A stretch of DNA of 64,000 nt from Pseudarthrobacter oxydans (GCF_013314975.1 NZ_JABTYH010000024.1:1-64000); one strand, 5' to 3'. Positions 1 through 10,731 are shown, numbered from the stretch's first letter. Numbers and translations: made by a program. The notes: a model not told the origin generated them from the letters alone.

Positions 1-860
1 AGGGAGCTGGGCAGGGCAAACGGATCACCGGTGGCGAAGTCCTGTTCCGGACGCTGTCCCGCGTGCTGATCATGCTCATCGTGATCGTGCAGGTGTACCC
101 ACTGGCGTGGCTGTTCCTGACCAGCCTCCGCACGGAACAGGACTTCGCCACCGGTGATCCGTTTGCCCTGCCCAGCTCCCTGACATGGGAGAACTATGCC
201 AGGGCGTTCGAAACCGGCGACCTGGGGCGGAACATCCTGAACAGCTTCATCGTCACCATGGGGGCGAACATCCTGATTGTCCTGCTGGGCATGATGGCCG
301 CCTACGCCATCCAGGTCCTGGGGTTCCGGCTCAGCAAGCTGGTCCGCGGCCTGTTCCTGATCGGCATCATCGTCCCGGTGCAGATAGCCCTGGTCCCGTT
401 GTTCATCGACTATTCGGCGGTGAACCTGCTGGACACCTACCTCTCGATGATCATCCCGCTGGCCGGGTTCTCGCTTCCCATGGCCATCTACCTCTTCTGC
501 TCGTTCTACGAGTACATCCCCAAGGAAACCTACGAGGCAGCATCCCTGGACGGCGCCGGCCCCTACCGGATCTTCGGGCTGATCACCATGCCGCTGTCCC
601 TGAACACCGTGGTGACCGTGGTCCTGGTGAACAGCATCTTCATCTGGAACGACTTCATCTTCGCCAACACCTTCGTCCTGTCCGAGGACCTGAAGACCAT
701 TCCGCTGGGCCTGCAGAACTACATCGGCGCCATGGGCAAGGTGGACTGGACGGCAACGTTTGCCGCTGTATGCGTGACCATCACCCCCCTGCTGCTGGTG
801 TTCCTGGTGCTCAACAAGGCCATGATCCAGGGACTTGAAAGCGGGGCGACGAAGGGATGA
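1..860 (+). CDS. Carbohydrate ABC transporter permease (MalG/CUT1 type), 5' end outside window
   Basis: Inner-membrane permease subunit of a sugar ABC importer. The frame is open from the first bases, so the true start is probably left of the window; a GTG at 63 is an internal alternative. Visible are a hydrophobic first segment (LIMLIVIVQVYPLAWLFLTSL), further membrane helices, and the EAA loop that docks to the ATPase (EAASLDGAGPYRIFGLITMPL). The C-terminus ends in GLESGATKG, as is usual for MalG-like permeases. The stop overlaps an ATGA, and the LacI gene follows at once, so both probably belong to one sugar operon. The substrate cannot be read from the sequence. Confidence 0.9.
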   Translation, partial: GAGQGKRITGGEVLFRTLSRVLIMLIVIVQVYPLAWLFLTSLRTEQDFATGDPFALPSSLTWENYARAFETGDLGRNILNSFIVTMGANILIVLLGMMAAYAIQVLGFRLSKLVRGLFLIGIIVPVQIALVPLFIDYSAVNLLDTYLSMIIPLAGFSLPMAIYLFCSFYEYIPKETYEAASLDGAGPYRIFGLITMPLSLNTVVTVVLVNSIFIWNDFIFANTFVLSEDLKTIPLGLQNYIGAMGKVDWTATFAAVCVTITPLLLVFLVLNKAMIQGLESGATKG

Positions 861-898
861 CGGCAACGGCGGATGGATATACTCCTCAAGGAGGGCAG

Positions 899-1987
899 AT
901 GAGTTCAATGGAGAATGGTGCGGAGGTGCCGGCACCTGCCGCCCGGGCGCCGAAAACCCCGGAGCGCGCGCACCCCGTCACCCTCCGCGACGTCGCAGAA
1001 GCGGCCGGCGTTTCCACAGCCACGGTGTCCCTGGTGGTGAACAAGAAAAAGGCCGCCCGGATCGCCGAGGAAACCCGCCGGCGGGTGCAGGACGCCATCC
1101 GAACCCTGGGCTACCGGCCCAACGCGATGGCAAAGACCCTGGTCAGCGGCACGTCCCGGTTCATCGGGCTGGTGGCGGACGGCGTTGCCACCACGCCCTT
1201 CGCCGGCCAGATCATCCACGGAGCCCAGGACGAGGCGTGGAAGCACGGGTACGCCCTCCTCATCGCCAACACCGAGGGCAACGGAGAGCTCGAGCAGGAC
1301 GCCATCCAGATGATGCTCGAATACAAGGTCCGCGGCATCCTCTACTCCACGTGGTTCCACCGCCAGACGGACATTCCGGCGCCGCTGCGGGAGGCCGGCT
1401 TCGTCCTGGTCAACTGCTTCTCCAACGAGCCGGGCACCCGGGCCGTGGTACCCGACGAGGTGCAGGGCGGCCGCTCTGCCACGGAAATCCTGCTGGGGCA
1501 CGGGCACCGGAAGATTGCCTTCATCAATGCCACCATTCCGGCGCCGGCCAAGGACGGGCGGCTCCAGGGGTACCGGGAAGCACTGGAAAAGGCAGGTGTT
1601 CCGTTCGACCCCGAACTGGTGCTGGAAGCCTACCCGGACCAGGAAGGCGGCTACGGCGCCACGTCCGATCTCCTTACCCGCGGCGTGAGCGCGGTGTTCT
1701 GCTACAACGACCGGATGGCCATGGGCCTCTACGACGGCCTGCGCGAGCACGGCCTGTCCATCCCCGACGACATGGCCGTGGTGGGGTTCGACAACCAGGA
1801 AGTCATTGCCGCCCACCTGCGGCCGCCGCTTTCCACCGTGTCGCTCCCCCACTACGAACTGGGCGCTGCCGGTGTGAGGATGCTCCTCGGGCTGGATGGG
1901 GCGCCCGGAACCGCAACGGACGGGGTGGCCCGCATCAACTGCCCCGCCGTGGAACGGACGTCCGTCCGGGCGCAGGCGCACGCCTGA
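899..1987 (+). CDS. LacI family transcriptional regulator
   Basis: DNA-binding sugar-responsive repressor. The N-terminal helix-turn-helix is clear (VTLRDVAEAAGVSTATVSLV), followed by the hinge (LGYRPNAMAKTL) and a periplasmic-binding-protein-like effector domain (residues ~70-360). I chose ATG 899 because AAGGAGGG lies at 888-895 just upstream. An in-frame ATG at 857 overlaps the permease stop (ATGA) and would add 14 residues without a comparable ribosome site. It is downstream of and co-directional with the sugar permease, so it likely controls that transport operon. The effector is unknown. Confidence 0.92.
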   Translation: MSSMENGAEVPAPAARAPKTPERAHPVTLRDVAEAAGVSTATVSLVVNKKKAARIAEETRRRVQDAIRTLGYRPNAMAKTLVSGTSRFIGLVADGVATTPFAGQIIHGAQDEAWKHGYALLIANTEGNGELEQDAIQMMLEYKVRGILYSTWFHRQTDIPAPLREAGFVLVNCFSNEPGTRAVVPDEVQGGRSATEILLGHGHRKIAFINATIPAPAKDGRLQGYREALEKAGVPFDPELVLEAYPDQEGGYGATSDLLTRGVSAVFCYNDRMAMGLYDGLREHGLSIPDDMAVVGFDNQEVIAAHLRPPLSTVSLPHYELGAAGVRMLLGLDGAPGTATDGVARINCPAVERTSVRAQAHA

Positions 1988-1994
1988 CGGGGGC

Positions 1995-3209
1995 CTACGC
2001 CGCAGGGCTGATGACCCGGTTCCGCCCGGCGAGCATACCCATCACGGCGAGGACGGCCATGATGCCCGCGGTGACCAGGAGGGGAAGGGTCCAATCTCCG
2101 CTCAGATCGCGCAGCCCGCCGAACATCGCCGGACCCACAGCAGCCATGCCGTAGCCGACGGACTGCGCCATGCCGGACAATGATGCCGCCTGCGGGTAGT
2201 TGACGGTCCGGAGGCTGAACAGAGACAGGGCAATGACGATCAGGCTCCCGCACCCGGTTGCCCCCAGGAGGACCCACAACAGGATGAGGTCCGGCGCAAG
2301 CGCCAGGCCCAGGAACGTCACAACCATGACCGCTCCGCTGGCGGCGCTAACGATCCGCTGGTCCGAGCCCCGGTGAAGGATGCCCCCTGCGGCAAGGCTG
2401 GCGAAGACGCTGACGAGCAGGAAAACGGACAGGTGGATGCCGGCGGTAGTGGCCGGCACCCCGCGGCTTTGTTCGATGGTGGGCAGCCATGCCATCAGGA
2501 CGTAAAAGGCGATTGACTGCAGCCCCATGAAGATCGTCACCTGCCAGCCCAAGGCTGAAGTCCACGGCGACCGGTAGGACACGTCCGGCCTGGCGGCGCT
2601 CACGATGCCGGAGCCGTGCCGGCGCAGCCACGGCAGGAGCACCGCCATGGCAATGAGGGCAAGTCCCACCCAGATGCCGAGGGCAAGGCGCCATCCCGCG
2701 GGGGACGTTTGCGCCACGGGCACGACGACGGCGGCCCCCATGGCGGCAAAGGCGGCCTGGGTGGCGGTGTAGCTTCCGGTGAGCTGGCTGACCCTCGTGG
2801 GAAAGTCCCGCTTCACCAGCGAAGGGACCAGGACATTGAGGAACGCGATCGCGAGGCCTATGAGTGCTGTTCCCACCCAAATGACGCCGGACACAGGCAG
2901 GGAGCGGAGCGCAATGCCCGAGGCCAGGATCAGCAGGGACATCCACAGCGCACGGTCGAGGCCCAGGCGCGAAGCGAGGCCGGGCGCCACGGGCGAGAAG
3001 ATGGCAAAGGCAATGAGCGGAAGACCCGTCAGGAAACCTGCCGCGGCGCTGGACAGGCCAAGGTCGGAGCTGATGTTGGCCAGGACCGGCCCCACGCTGA
3101 CAAAGGACACCCGAAGGTTGACTGCGATGAGCAGGACGCCGATGAAGGCGAACCCGAACCTGGCAGTGCGGTCCTGTGCGTTCCGGGCGGCAGCGGGCAT
3201 GGAGCGCAT
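1995..3209 (-). CDS. MFS transporter, CynX/NimT type
   Basis: Membrane exporter or permease of the major facilitator superfamily, 404 aa, about 12 hydrophobic segments. The N-terminus (FGFAFIGVLLIAVNLRVSFV) and the segment GLSSAAAGFLTGLPLIAFAI match the cyanate/2-nitroimidazole permease branch by pattern. Start ATG at 3209 has GAAAGGA a few bases upstream. It converges with the LacI gene, leaving only 7 bp between stops. A 32-bp-period repeat array lies upstream of it. The substrate is unknown; drugs, cyanate or amino-acid-like compounds are possible for this branch. Confidence 0.88.
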   Translation of the reverse strand: MRSMPAAARNAQDRTARFGFAFIGVLLIAVNLRVSFVSVGPVLANISSDLGLSSAAAGFLTGLPLIAFAIFSPVAPGLASRLGLDRALWMSLLILASGIALRSLPVSGVIWVGTALIGLAIAFLNVLVPSLVKRDFPTRVSQLTGSYTATQAAFAAMGAAVVVPVAQTSPAGWRLALGIWVGLALIAMAVLLPWLRRHGSGIVSAARPDVSYRSPWTSALGWQVTIFMGLQSIAFYVLMAWLPTIEQSRGVPATTAGIHLSVFLLVSVFASLAAGGILHRGSDQRIVSAASGAVMVVTFLGLALAPDLILLWVLLGATGCGSLIVIALSLFSLRTVNYPQAASLSGMAQSVGYGMAAVGPAMFGGLRDLSGDWTLPLLVTAGIMAVLAVMGMLAGRNRVISPAA

Positions 3210-3223
3210 TCCATCCTTTCAGG

Positions 3224-3305
3224 AGTGAGAGAGCGTCCCGGTTTATACGGCGTTAAGTGAGAGAGCGACCCGGATTGTTGGGCGTTAAGTGAGAGAGCGT
3301 CCCGG
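3224..3305 (-). repeat. 32-bp-period tandem repeat array A (three units)
   Basis: The core AGTGAGAGAGCG begins at 3224, 3256 and 3288, exactly 32 bp apart. Two units carry the longer GTTAAGTGAGAGAGCG. Read on the minus strand, the direction of the gntR gene that ends at 3310, each unit gives CGCTCTCTCAC just after the stop codon. The same family is seen at 13014 and 14252. Function unknown; a 3'-end or Rho-type termination role is inferred from position only. Confidence 0.85.
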
Positions 3306-3309
3306 GGGG

Positions 3310-3981
3310 CTACAGCACCTTGCGGATGGTTTCCTCGAAGCTCGTGACATGGTGCAGGGCCAGCTCGGCAGCCTTGTCAGCGTCGCCGGCGGCCACCGCC
3401 TTGAGCAGGTCCACGTGCTCGGTGATGTGGCCGCTCACTGACGGCACCTTGTCCAGCACCACGCACCAGATGCGGGTGGCCAGGTTGTCGTAGCGGATCA
3501 GGGTGCTTTCCAGGTGCGGGTTCGCGGCCGCCTTGTAGATCAGCCGGTGCACCATCAGGTCGTAGCGCATCAGGTCGCGCGACTCCCCCTGGCCGGGCCC
3601 CAGCTCCGCGATGGCATCGGCCACCTGCAGCAGTTCGCGGCGCATGCTTTCACTGGCCCTTTTCGCCGCCCGGCGCGCGGCCAGCGGCTCCAGGAGTTCC
3701 CGGATTTCCGAGACGTCCGCCAGCTCCGTGAAGTCCACATTCGTGGCGAAGGTGCCGCGGCGGGGATAGGAAATGACCAGGTGGTCAACCTCCAACCGCT
3801 TGATGGCCTCCCGCACGGGGGTGCGCCCAAGCCCGAGTTCAGCCGCCACCTGGCCCTCGTTGATCGGCTCGCCGGGGCGGATTTCCAGCATGATCAGTTT
3901 GTCCCGCAGCTGCCGGTAGGCGGCCTCAGCCTGGGACGGTGCCTCGTCCTCCGCCTGAGGCAGGGCTAGAAGTGCATTCAA
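3310..3981 (-). CDS. GntR family regulator, FadR subfamily (FCD domain)
   Basis: Probable repressor of the divergent glyA-sox operon. Residues ~18-85 form the winged helix (AEAAYRQLRDKLIMLEIRPG, LGLGRTPVREAIKRLE, SYPRRGTFAT). Residues ~90-215 form an all-helical FCD ligand domain with conserved acidic and histidine positions (RYDLMVHRLIY, HITEHVDLL). The length of 223 aa is normal for the family. The gene is divergent from glyA, with a 14-bp perfect palindrome in the spacer. The effector is plausibly sarcosine, glycine or serine; this is inference from gene order. Confidence 0.92.
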   Translation of the reverse strand: MNALLALPQAEDEAPSQAEAAYRQLRDKLIMLEIRPGEPINEGQVAAELGLGRTPVREAIKRLEVDHLVISYPRRGTFATNVDFTELADVSEIRELLEPLAARRAAKRASESMRRELLQVADAIAELGPGQGESRDLMRYDLMVHRLIYKAAANPHLESTLIRYDNLATRIWCVVLDKVPSVSGHITEHVDLLKAVAAGDADKAAELALHHVTSFEETIRKVL

Positions 3982-4052
3982 CGCGCCGCTCCGTTCTCCG
4001 CTGACGTGACGGGGCTGCCCGTGCCGGGCTTCACGTCACTTTCGTCCAGCTA

Positions 4053-4082
4053 TTGACTCTGCTGTGATGCCGATCATACCAT
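4053..4082 (+). promoter_or_regulatory. Putative sigma-70-type promoter of glyA-sox operon
   Basis: TTGACT (4053-4058) and TACCAT (4077-4082) are separated by 18 bp. They lie upstream of the palindrome at 4092 and the AAAGGAG ribosome site (4126-4132) of glyA. The -10 match is 4 of 6, so the assignment is tentative. Confidence 0.45.
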
Positions 4083-4091
4083 TGAGCTCAC

Positions 4092-4105
4092 ACTGATATA
4101 TCAGT
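4092..4105. promoter_or_regulatory. Palindromic operator between gntR and glyA
   Basis: ACTGATATATCAGT is a perfect 14-bp palindrome, AT-rich against a GC-rich background. It lies just downstream of the putative -10, where a bound repressor would block transcription start. The divergent FadR-type GntR protein is the obvious candidate to bind it. Confidence 0.6.
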
Positions 4106-4137
4106 TAGTAAGCAAGTGGTATTTCAAAGGAGCATCC

Positions 4138-5478
4138 GTGGTTGAGCAGTTGAACGAGCGACTTTCGGTCGTTGATCCCGAGGTCCAGCAGGCCATTGCC
4201 AGTGAGCTGGGCCGCCAGCAGTCGACGCTGGAAATGATCGCCTCCGAGAACTTTGCCCCGTCCGCGGTCATGGAGGCCCAGGGCTCGGTACTGACCAACA
4301 AGTACGCCGAGGGCTACCCGGGCAAGCGCTACTACGGCGGCTGCGAGCACGTGGATGTTGTGGAGCAGCTCGCCATCGACCGGGTCAAGGCCCTGTTCGG
4401 CGCAGAATTCGCCAACGTCCAGCCGCACTCCGGCGCGCAGGCCAATGCCGCCGCCATGTTCGCCCTGCTGAACCCGGGCGACACCATCATGGGACTGAGC
4501 CTGGCCCACGGCGGCCACCTTACCCACGGCATGAAGATCAACTTCTCCGGCAAGCTCTACAACGTGGTCCCGTACCACGTAAGCGAATCGGACCTTCGCA
4601 TCGATATGGCCGAGGTTGAGGCGCTGGCCCTGGAACACCGGCCCAAGCTGATCGTGGCCGGCTGGTCCGCCTACTCCCGCCAGCTGGACTTCGCCGAGTT
4701 CCGCCGCATCGCCGACCTGGTGGACGCGTACCTCATGGTGGACATGGCCCACTTCGCAGGCCTGGTGGCCGCCGGCCTGCACCCGAACCCGGTGCCCTAC
4801 GCCGACGTCGTCACCACCACCACCCATAAGACCCTCGGCGGCCCGCGCGGCGGCGTCATCCTTGCCAAGGAGCAGTACGGCAAGAAGATCAACAGCGCCG
4901 TGTTCCCCGGCCAGCAGGGCGGCCCGCTGGAGCACGTGATCGCCGCCAAGGCCGTGGCCTTCAAGCTCGCCGCCTCCCCCGAGTTCAAGGAACGCCAGCA
5001 GCGTGTCCTTGAGGGATCCAAGCTTCTCGCCGAACGGCTCCTCCGCGACGACGTTGCCGCGGCCGGAATCTCCGTGGTCAACGGCGGCACCGACGTGCAC
5101 CTGGTCCTCGTGGACCTCCGCAATTCCGAGCTGGACGGACAGCAGGCCGAAGACGCCCTGCACCGCATCGGCATCACCGTCAACCGCAATGCCGTCCCCT
5201 TCGATCCCCGCCCGCCGATGGTCTCCTCGGGGCTGCGCATCGGCACCCCGGCCCTCGCCACCCGCGGCTTCGGCGCCAAGGAATTCGAGGAAGTCGCAGA
5301 CATTATTGCGACGGCGCTGATCGCCGCTGCGGGCAGCGGCACCCTGGGCGACAGCACCGCCGTCGAACTCCGCGCCCGTGTCACCGCGCTGGCCGAGCAG
5401 TTTCCCCTCTACCCACACCTCAGCAACGGCACTGAAGTTGCCGCCCTTGAAGCAGACCTGATTGGAGCAGCCCAGTGA
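4138..5478 (+). CDS. glyA: Serine hydroxymethyltransferase
   Basis: PLP enzyme interconverting glycine plus 5,10-methylene-THF and serine plus THF in the cytoplasm. Motifs seen: [33 protein letters not shown], and the PLP-lysine segment [14 protein letters not shown]. The length of 446 aa fits the family. Start GTG 4138 has AAAGGAG 5 nt upstream. The stop overlaps soxB by 4 nt (GTGA), which points to translational coupling. Here it should use the glycine and methylene-THF produced by sarcosine oxidase, making serine for SdaA. It may be a second, catabolic copy; a housekeeping glyA could lie elsewhere. Confidence 0.97.
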   Translation: MVEQLNERLSVVDPEVQQAIASELGRQQSTLEMIASENFAPSAVMEAQGSVLTNKYAEGYPGKRYYGGCEHVDVVEQLAIDRVKALFGAEFANVQPHSGAQANAAAMFALLNPGDTIMGLSLAHGGHLTHGMKINFSGKLYNVVPYHVSESDLRIDMAEVEALALEHRPKLIVAGWSAYSRQLDFAEFRRIADLVDAYLMVDMAHFAGLVAAGLHPNPVPYADVVTTTTHKTLGGPRGGVILAKEQYGKKINSAVFPGQQGGPLEHVIAAKAVAFKLAASPEFKERQQRVLEGSKLLAERLLRDDVAAAGISVVNGGTDVHLVLVDLRNSELDGQQAEDALHRIGITVNRNAVPFDPRPPMVSSGLRIGTPALATRGFGAKEFEEVADIIATALIAAAGSGTLGDSTAVELRARVTALAEQFPLYPHLSNGTEVAALEADLIGAAQ

Positions 5479-6695
5479 GTGCAGACCTCCTCCCCGAGCA
5501 CCCCGACTTCCTCTGGCGCAACCCGGAGCCCAAGTCCTCCTACGACGCCGTGATCGTGGGCGGCGGCGGGCACGGCCTGGCTACCGCCTACTTCCTGGCC
5601 AAGAACCACGGCATGACCAACATCGCCGTCCTGGAAAAGGGCTGGCTGGCCGGCGGCAACATGGCCCGGAACACCACCATCATCCGTTCCAACTACCTCT
5701 GGGACGAGAGCGCGGCCATCTACGAGCACGCCCTCAAGCTCTGGGAGATCCTGCCGGAGGAGCTCGAGTACGACTTCCTCTTCAGCCAGCGCGGCGTGAT
5801 GAACCTCGCCCACACCCTGGGCGACGTCCGTGAAAGCATGCGGCGCGTGGGAGCGAACAAGCTCAACGGCGTGGACGCCGAGTGGCTGGACCCGAAGCAG
5901 GTCAAGGAACTTTGCCCCATCCTGAACATCAGCGACAACATCCGCTACCCCGTCATGGGCGCCACGTACCAGCCCCGGGCCGGCATCGCCAAGCACGACC
6001 ACGTTGCCTGGGCCTTCGCCCGCAAGTGCGATGAGATGGGCGTGGACATCATCCAGAACTGCGAAGTCACCGGCTTCGTCAAGGACGGCAACCGCGTGGT
6101 GGGCGTCAAGACCAACCGCGGCACCATCAACACCGAAAAGGTGGGCCTCGCCGCCGCCGGGCACAGCTCGGTCCTGGCCGAGATGGCCGGCTTCCGGCTC
6201 CCCATCCAGTCCCACCCGCTCCAGGCCCTGGTCTCCGAGCTGCACGAGCCCGTCCACCCCACGGTGGTCATGTCCAACCACGTGCACGTCTACGTTTCCC
6301 AGGCCCACAAGGGCGAACTGGTGATGGGCGCCGGCGTCGATTCCTACAACGGCTACGGCCAGCGCGGCTCGTTCCACGTGATCGAGCACCAGATGGCCGC
6401 CGCCGTTGAGCTCTTTCCCATCTTTGCCCGGGCCCACGTGCTCCGGACCTGGGGCGGCATTGTGGACACCACGCTGGACGCCTCCCCGATCGTGGGCAAC
6501 ACCCCGGTGGAGAACATGTTCGTGAACTGCGGCTGGGGCACCGGCGGATTCAAGGCCACCCCCGCGGCCGGGCTCACCTTCGCGCACAACATCGCCACGG
6601 GCTCCCCGCACAAGCTGAACAAGCCGTTTGCGCTGGAACGCTTCGAAACCGGCGCGCTGATCGACGAACACGGCGCCGCCGCCGTGGCCCACTAG
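5475..6695 (+). CDS. soxB: Sarcosine oxidase, beta subunit
   Basis: Catalytic flavoprotein subunit of heterotetrameric sarcosine oxidase, which demethylates sarcosine to glycine with H2O2 formation. A dinucleotide-binding motif is at residues ~24-40 ([19 protein letters not shown]). The segment [11 protein letters not shown] includes His174, which aligns with the histidine carrying covalent FMN in characterised enzymes (His173 in mature numbering). The C-terminus has the FAD-family GGWGTGG-like pattern ([16 protein letters not shown]). The length of 406 aa is typical. It overlaps glyA by 4 nt and precedes soxD. Confidence 0.97.
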   Translation: MSADLLPEHPDFLWRNPEPKSSYDAVIVGGGGHGLATAYFLAKNHGMTNIAVLEKGWLAGGNMARNTTIIRSNYLWDESAAIYEHALKLWEILPEELEYDFLFSQRGVMNLAHTLGDVRESMRRVGANKLNGVDAEWLDPKQVKELCPILNISDNIRYPVMGATYQPRAGIAKHDHVAWAFARKCDEMGVDIIQNCEVTGFVKDGNRVVGVKTNRGTINTEKVGLAAAGHSSVLAEMAGFRLPIQSHPLQALVSELHEPVHPTVVMSNHVHVYVSQAHKGELVMGAGVDSYNGYGQRGSFHVIEHQMAAAVELFPIFARAHVLRTWGGIVDTTLDASPIVGNTPVENMFVNCGWGTGGFKATPAAGLTFAHNIATGSPHKLNKPFALERFETGALIDEHGAAAVAH

Positions 6696-6732
6696 CCGCC
6701 AGCGAACACTGCACTTTAGAAAGAAGACGCAC

Positions 6733-7158
6733 ATGCTGCTCATCTCCTGCCCCAACTGCGGCTCCCGCGACGAGACCGAATTCCACTACGGCGGCCAGGC
6801 CCACGTGCCCTACCCCGAAAACCCGAACGAGCTGACCGACCGCCAATGGGCCGAGTACCTGTTCTACCGGGACAACACCAAGGGCGCCTTCGCCGAGCGC
6901 TGGCTGCACAGCACCGGCTGCCGCCAGTGGTTCAACATGCTCCGCGACACCGTCACCTATGACATCCAGGCCATCTACCCGATGGGCACGCCCCGGCCTG
7001 ACGCTGCCGGTCAGCTGACCGTCGAAACGGGCACCGCCAGCCTCGCCCCGGACAGCACCACCACCGGGACCGCGGCCCCCAGCACGTCCGGGACAAGCAT
7101 TTCCGGCACCAGCACCACACCCGCCAGCACCACTGCCCCGGAAGGAGCAACCAAGTGA
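6733..7158 (+). CDS. soxD: Sarcosine oxidase, delta subunit, with extended C-terminal tail
   Basis: Small zinc-binding subunit. Cys6 and Cys9 (CPNC) plus His59 and Cys63 (HSTGC) reproduce the known zinc ligands of heterotetrameric sarcosine oxidase. The conserved core ends near residue 90 (YPMGTPRPD). It is followed by about 50 residues rich in Thr, Ser, Ala and Gly, which makes the protein 141 aa instead of the usual ~90-100. The tail may be a disordered linker. The gene overlaps soxA by 4 nt (GTGA). ATG 6733 is preceded by AGAAAGAAG. Confidence 0.95.
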   Translation: MLLISCPNCGSRDETEFHYGGQAHVPYPENPNELTDRQWAEYLFYRDNTKGAFAERWLHSTGCRQWFNMLRDTVTYDIQAIYPMGTPRPDAAGQLTVETGTASLAPDSTTTGTAAPSTSGTSISGTSTTPASTTAPEGATK

Positions 7159-10100
7159 CTTCCCAGAACGCCCGCCTCGCTTCCGGCGGCCGCATCGACC
7201 GCACCATCTCCTGGCGTTTCACCGTGGACGGCGAGGAATTCACGGGGCATCCCGGCGACACCCTCGCCTCGGCCCTGATCGCCAACGGCCGCATCAACGC
7301 CGGCAACTCGCTCTACGAGGACCGCCCCCGCGGCATCATGTCCGCCGGTGTGGAGGAATCCAATGCGATGGTGAAGATCGCTGCGCGCTTCCCGGGCGAC
7401 GTCGCCGAATCCATGCTCCCCGCCACCACGGTCACCCTGGTGGACGGCCTGAAGGCGGAACTGCTCAGCGGCCTGGGGAAGCTGGATCCCGAGGAGGACC
7501 GCGCCGAGTACGACAAGAAGTACGTCCACACCGACGTCCTGGTGGTCGGCGGCGGCCCCGCCGGCCTGGCCGCAGCCCGCGAAGCCGTCCGCACCGGCGC
7601 ACGCGTGATGCTGCTGGACGACCAGCCCGAGCTGGGCGGGTCCCTCCTGTCCGGGTCAACGGCACCGGAACTCGCTGAGACCATCGAAGGCAAGCCGGCC
7701 CTGGAATGGGTGGCGGACGTCGAAGCCGAGCTCGTTTCAGGCGCCGAATCCACCGTCCTGAACCGCACCACGGCCTTCGGCGCCTACGACGCCAACTATG
7801 TAATTGCCGTCCAAAACCGCACGGACCACCTGTCCTCCCCTGCCGCGTCCGGAGTGTCCCGGCAGCGGATTTGGCACATCCGTGCCAACCAGGTGGTCCT
7901 GGCACCGGGCGCCCACGAGCGTCCCCTGGTGTTCGAGAACAACGACCGCCCGGGCATCATCCTCGCCTCGGCCGTCCGCACCTACCTGAACCGCTACGGG
8001 GTGGCCGCCGGCCGCCGCGTGGTCATCAGCACCACCAACGACAGCGCCTACGCCGTTGCCGCTGACCTGCGCGCCGCCGGCGTCAAGGTTGCCGCCGTCG
8101 TGGACGCCCGTCCGCAGCTCACCGCAGCGGCCGCTGCCGCCGTCGAGTCCGGCACCCGCGTGCTGATCGGCAGCGCCGTGGCCAACACGTCCTCCCAGTC
8201 AGCAGACGGCAGGGTGGACGGCGTCACCGTCCGCAGCATTAGCGACGACGGCGAGCTCACCTCGGGCGTGGAACAGATCGCCTGCGACCTGCTGGCTGTG
8301 TCCGGCGGCTGGAGCCCGCTGGTGCACCTGCACTCCCAGCGGCAGGGCAAGCTGCGCTGGGACGACGAGCTGGCCGCCTTCGTGCCGAACACCGTGGTCC
8401 CCAACCAGCAGACCATCGGCTCGGGCCGCGGCAGCTTCGACCTGGCCGACTGCCTGGCCGAGGGCATCTCCGCCGGTGCAGCCGCAGCCATCGCTGCCGG
8501 GTTCGCGTCCGCCGTCGCTCCTCTCGTCCTGGCGGAGCCGAAGGCTTCAGCCCCCACCCGCCAGCTGTGGCTGGTCCCCGGCGAGACGGGAACCCCGGAC
8601 GACTGGCACCAGCACTACGTGGACTTCCAGCGCGACCAGTCCGTGGCTGACGTGCTGCGGTCCACGGGGGCCGGCATGCGCTCGGTGGAGCACATCAAGC
8701 GCTACACCTCCATCAGCACCGCCAACGACCAGGGCAAGACCTCCGGCGTCAACGCGATCGGCGTCATCGCCGCCGCGCTGCGCACCGCAGGAGAAGCCTC
8801 CCGCGGCATCGGCGACATCGGCACCACCACGTACCGCGCACCGTTCACGCCCGTGGCCTTCGCGGCACTGGCCGGACGCCAGCGCGGCGAGCTGTTCGAC
8901 CCCGCCCGCAAGACCTCCATCCACCCGTGGCACGTCGCCAAGGGCGCCCTGTTCGAGGACGTCGGACAGTGGAAGCGGCCCTGGTACTACCCGCAGGGCA
9001 GCGAGGACATGGACACGGCCGTGCTGCGCGAATGCGCCGCCGTCCGCGAATCCGTGGGCTTCATGGACGCCACCACCCTGGGCAAGATCGAAATCCGGGG
9101 CAAGGACGCCGGCGAGTTCCTCAACCGGATCTACACCAACGCGTTCAAGAAGCTCGCCCCGGGTTCCGCCCGCTATGGCGTGATGTGCATGGCTGACGGC
9201 ATGATCTTCGACGACGGCGTGACCCTGCGCCTGGACGACGACACCTACTTCATGACCACCACCACCGGCGGCGCCGCGAAGGTGCTGGACTGGCTGGAGG
9301 AATGGCTGCAGACCGAATGGCCGGACCTGGACGTCCACTGCACCTCGGTGACCGAACAGTGGTCCACCATTGCCGTCGTCGGGCCCAAGTCCCGCGCAGT
9401 CCTTGCCAAGGTGGCCCCGGAACTGGCGGCCAACGGCGGGCTGGAAGCCGAGGCCTTCCCGTTCATGACGTTCCGCGAAACCACCCTGGCCTCCGGCGTC
9501 CGCGCCCGGGTCTGCCGGATCTCCTTCTCCGGTGAACTGGCCTACGAGATCAACGTTCCGTCCTGGTACGGGCTGAACACCTGGGAGGCCGTGGCGGCTG
9601 CCGGCGCCGAATTCAACATCACCCCGTACGGCACCGAAACCATGCACGTGCTCCGCGCCGAGAAGGGCTACCCGATCGTCGGCCAGGACACGGACGGCAC
9701 GGTCACCCCGCAGGACGCCGGCATGGAATGGATCGTCTCCAAGGCCAAGGACTTCATCGGCAAGCGCTCCTACTCCCGGGCCGACGGCCAGCGCGAGGAC
9801 CGCAAGCACCTGGTGAGCGTGCTGCCGGTGGACGGGACGCTGCGGCTGCCGGAAGGCACCCAGCTCGTGGAGAAGGGCCGTTCCACCAACCCTGCCTACG
9901 GGCCGGTCCCGATGGAAGGCTTCGTCACCTCCAGCTACCACAGCGCGGCGCTCGGCAGGTCCTTTGGCCTGGCCCTGATCAAGAACGGCCGCAACCGCAT
10001 CGGCGAAACCCTGACTGCCGCCGCCGGCGACCAGCTGGTGGACGTCGTCGTCGCCGAAACCGTACTTTTTGACCCCGAAGGGACCCGCAAAGATGGCTGA
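7155..10100 (+). CDS. soxA: Sarcosine oxidase, alpha subunit
   Basis: Large subunit of 981 aa. The N-terminal ~100 residues have the ferredoxin-like fold of this family ([20 protein letters not shown]). Residues ~125-450 carry an NAD-type nucleotide motif ([18 protein letters not shown]). The C-terminal ~380 residues are a GcvT-like THF-binding domain ([33 protein letters not shown]). The THF domain accepts the one-carbon unit from the sarcosine oxidised in soxB, giving 5,10-methylene-THF. It overlaps soxD and soxG. Confidence 0.97.
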   Translation: MTSQNARLASGGRIDRTISWRFTVDGEEFTGHPGDTLASALIANGRINAGNSLYEDRPRGIMSAGVEESNAMVKIAARFPGDVAESMLPATTVTLVDGLKAELLSGLGKLDPEEDRAEYDKKYVHTDVLVVGGGPAGLAAAREAVRTGARVMLLDDQPELGGSLLSGSTAPELAETIEGKPALEWVADVEAELVSGAESTVLNRTTAFGAYDANYVIAVQNRTDHLSSPAASGVSRQRIWHIRANQVVLAPGAHERPLVFENNDRPGIILASAVRTYLNRYGVAAGRRVVISTTNDSAYAVAADLRAAGVKVAAVVDARPQLTAAAAAAVESGTRVLIGSAVANTSSQSADGRVDGVTVRSISDDGELTSGVEQIACDLLAVSGGWSPLVHLHSQRQGKLRWDDELAAFVPNTVVPNQQTIGSGRGSFDLADCLAEGISAGAAAAIAAGFASAVAPLVLAEPKASAPTRQLWLVPGETGTPDDWHQHYVDFQRDQSVADVLRSTGAGMRSVEHIKRYTSISTANDQGKTSGVNAIGVIAAALRTAGEASRGIGDIGTTTYRAPFTPVAFAALAGRQRGELFDPARKTSIHPWHVAKGALFEDVGQWKRPWYYPQGSEDMDTAVLRECAAVRESVGFMDATTLGKIEIRGKDAGEFLNRIYTNAFKKLAPGSARYGVMCMADGMIFDDGVTLRLDDDTYFMTTTTGGAAKVLDWLEEWLQTEWPDLDVHCTSVTEQWSTIAVVGPKSRAVLAKVAPELAANGGLEAEAFPFMTFRETTLASGVRARVCRISFSGELAYEINVPSWYGLNTWEAVAAAGAEFNITPYGTETMHVLRAEKGYPIVGQDTDGTVTPQDAGMEWIVSKAKDFIGKRSYSRADGQREDRKHLVSVLPVDGTLRLPEGTQLVEKGRSTNPAYGPVPMEGFVTSSYHSAALGRSFGLALIKNGRNRIGETLTAAAGDQLVDVVVAETVLFDPEGTRKDG

Positions 10101-10731
10101 AACAGCAGCACCCGCAACCTCCTACGAGAAGAACCTCTCACTCCGGGTCAGCCCCGCCGCCCAGCTCCGCGCAGACTTTGAAACCGGCTCCGTCCGGGGC
10201 GTGGTGGAGATCAGCGAAGTGGCTTTCCTGACCATGGTGGGCCTCCGGGTCAACCGGGACAGCGACGCCGGACAGCGCGTCGCCGCTGTCACCGGCGGCC
10301 TGCCCGCCACGTGCGGCAGCGTCACCGGAACCGGGGACTCCTCCGTGCTGTGGCTTGGCCCGGAAGAGTTCCTGGTGGTGGCACCACGGGAAGCCCACGA
10401 ATCCCTGGGCGGCGGCCTGATCCAGGCGCTCCGCGAAGCCCTGGGGGACGGCGCCGGCCAGGTGGTGGACCTCTCCGCGAACCGCACCACGTTCGAGCTC
10501 ACCGGGCCGCGGGCCCGGGCCGTCCTGGAGAAGGGCTGCTCGCTGGACCTGCACCCGCGCGTGCTGAAAGCCGGCACGGCGCTTTCCACGGAGGTGGGCA
10601 ACATCCCCGTGGTGCTGTGGAAGACCGGTGAGGAGACGTTCCGGCTCTTCCCCCGCGCGTCGTTCGCTGATTTCCTGGGCCGCTGGCTGCTCGACGCAAT
10701 GCGCGAGTATGCCTCGCCTGAGGTCCCCTAA
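10093..10731 (+). CDS. soxG: Sarcosine oxidase, gamma subunit
   Basis: Small GcvT-related subunit that completes the alpha-beta-gamma-delta oxidase. The start ATG 10093 lies inside the end of soxA (8-nt overlap) with GAAGGGA upstream at 10077. A TTG at 10069 would add 8 residues but is less likely. Visible pieces: [55 protein letters not shown] and the C-terminal [20 protein letters not shown]. The length of 212 aa is typical. It abuts sdaA with no gap. Confidence 0.94.
   Translation: MAETAAPATSYEKNLSLRVSPAAQLRADFETGSVRGVVEISEVAFLTMVGLRVNRDSDAGQRVAAVTGGLPATCGSVTGTGDSSVLWLGPEEFLVVAPREAHESLGGGLIQALREALGDGAGQVVDLSANRTTFELTGPRARAVLEKGCSLDLHPRVLKAGTALSTEVGNIPVVLWKTGEETFRLFPRASFADFLGRWLLDAMREYASPEVP

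Noticed and set aside
5409..6755. 448-codon minus-strand open frame opposite soxB
   Set aside because: Antisense to a gene with clear catalytic motifs; composition typical of shadow frames.
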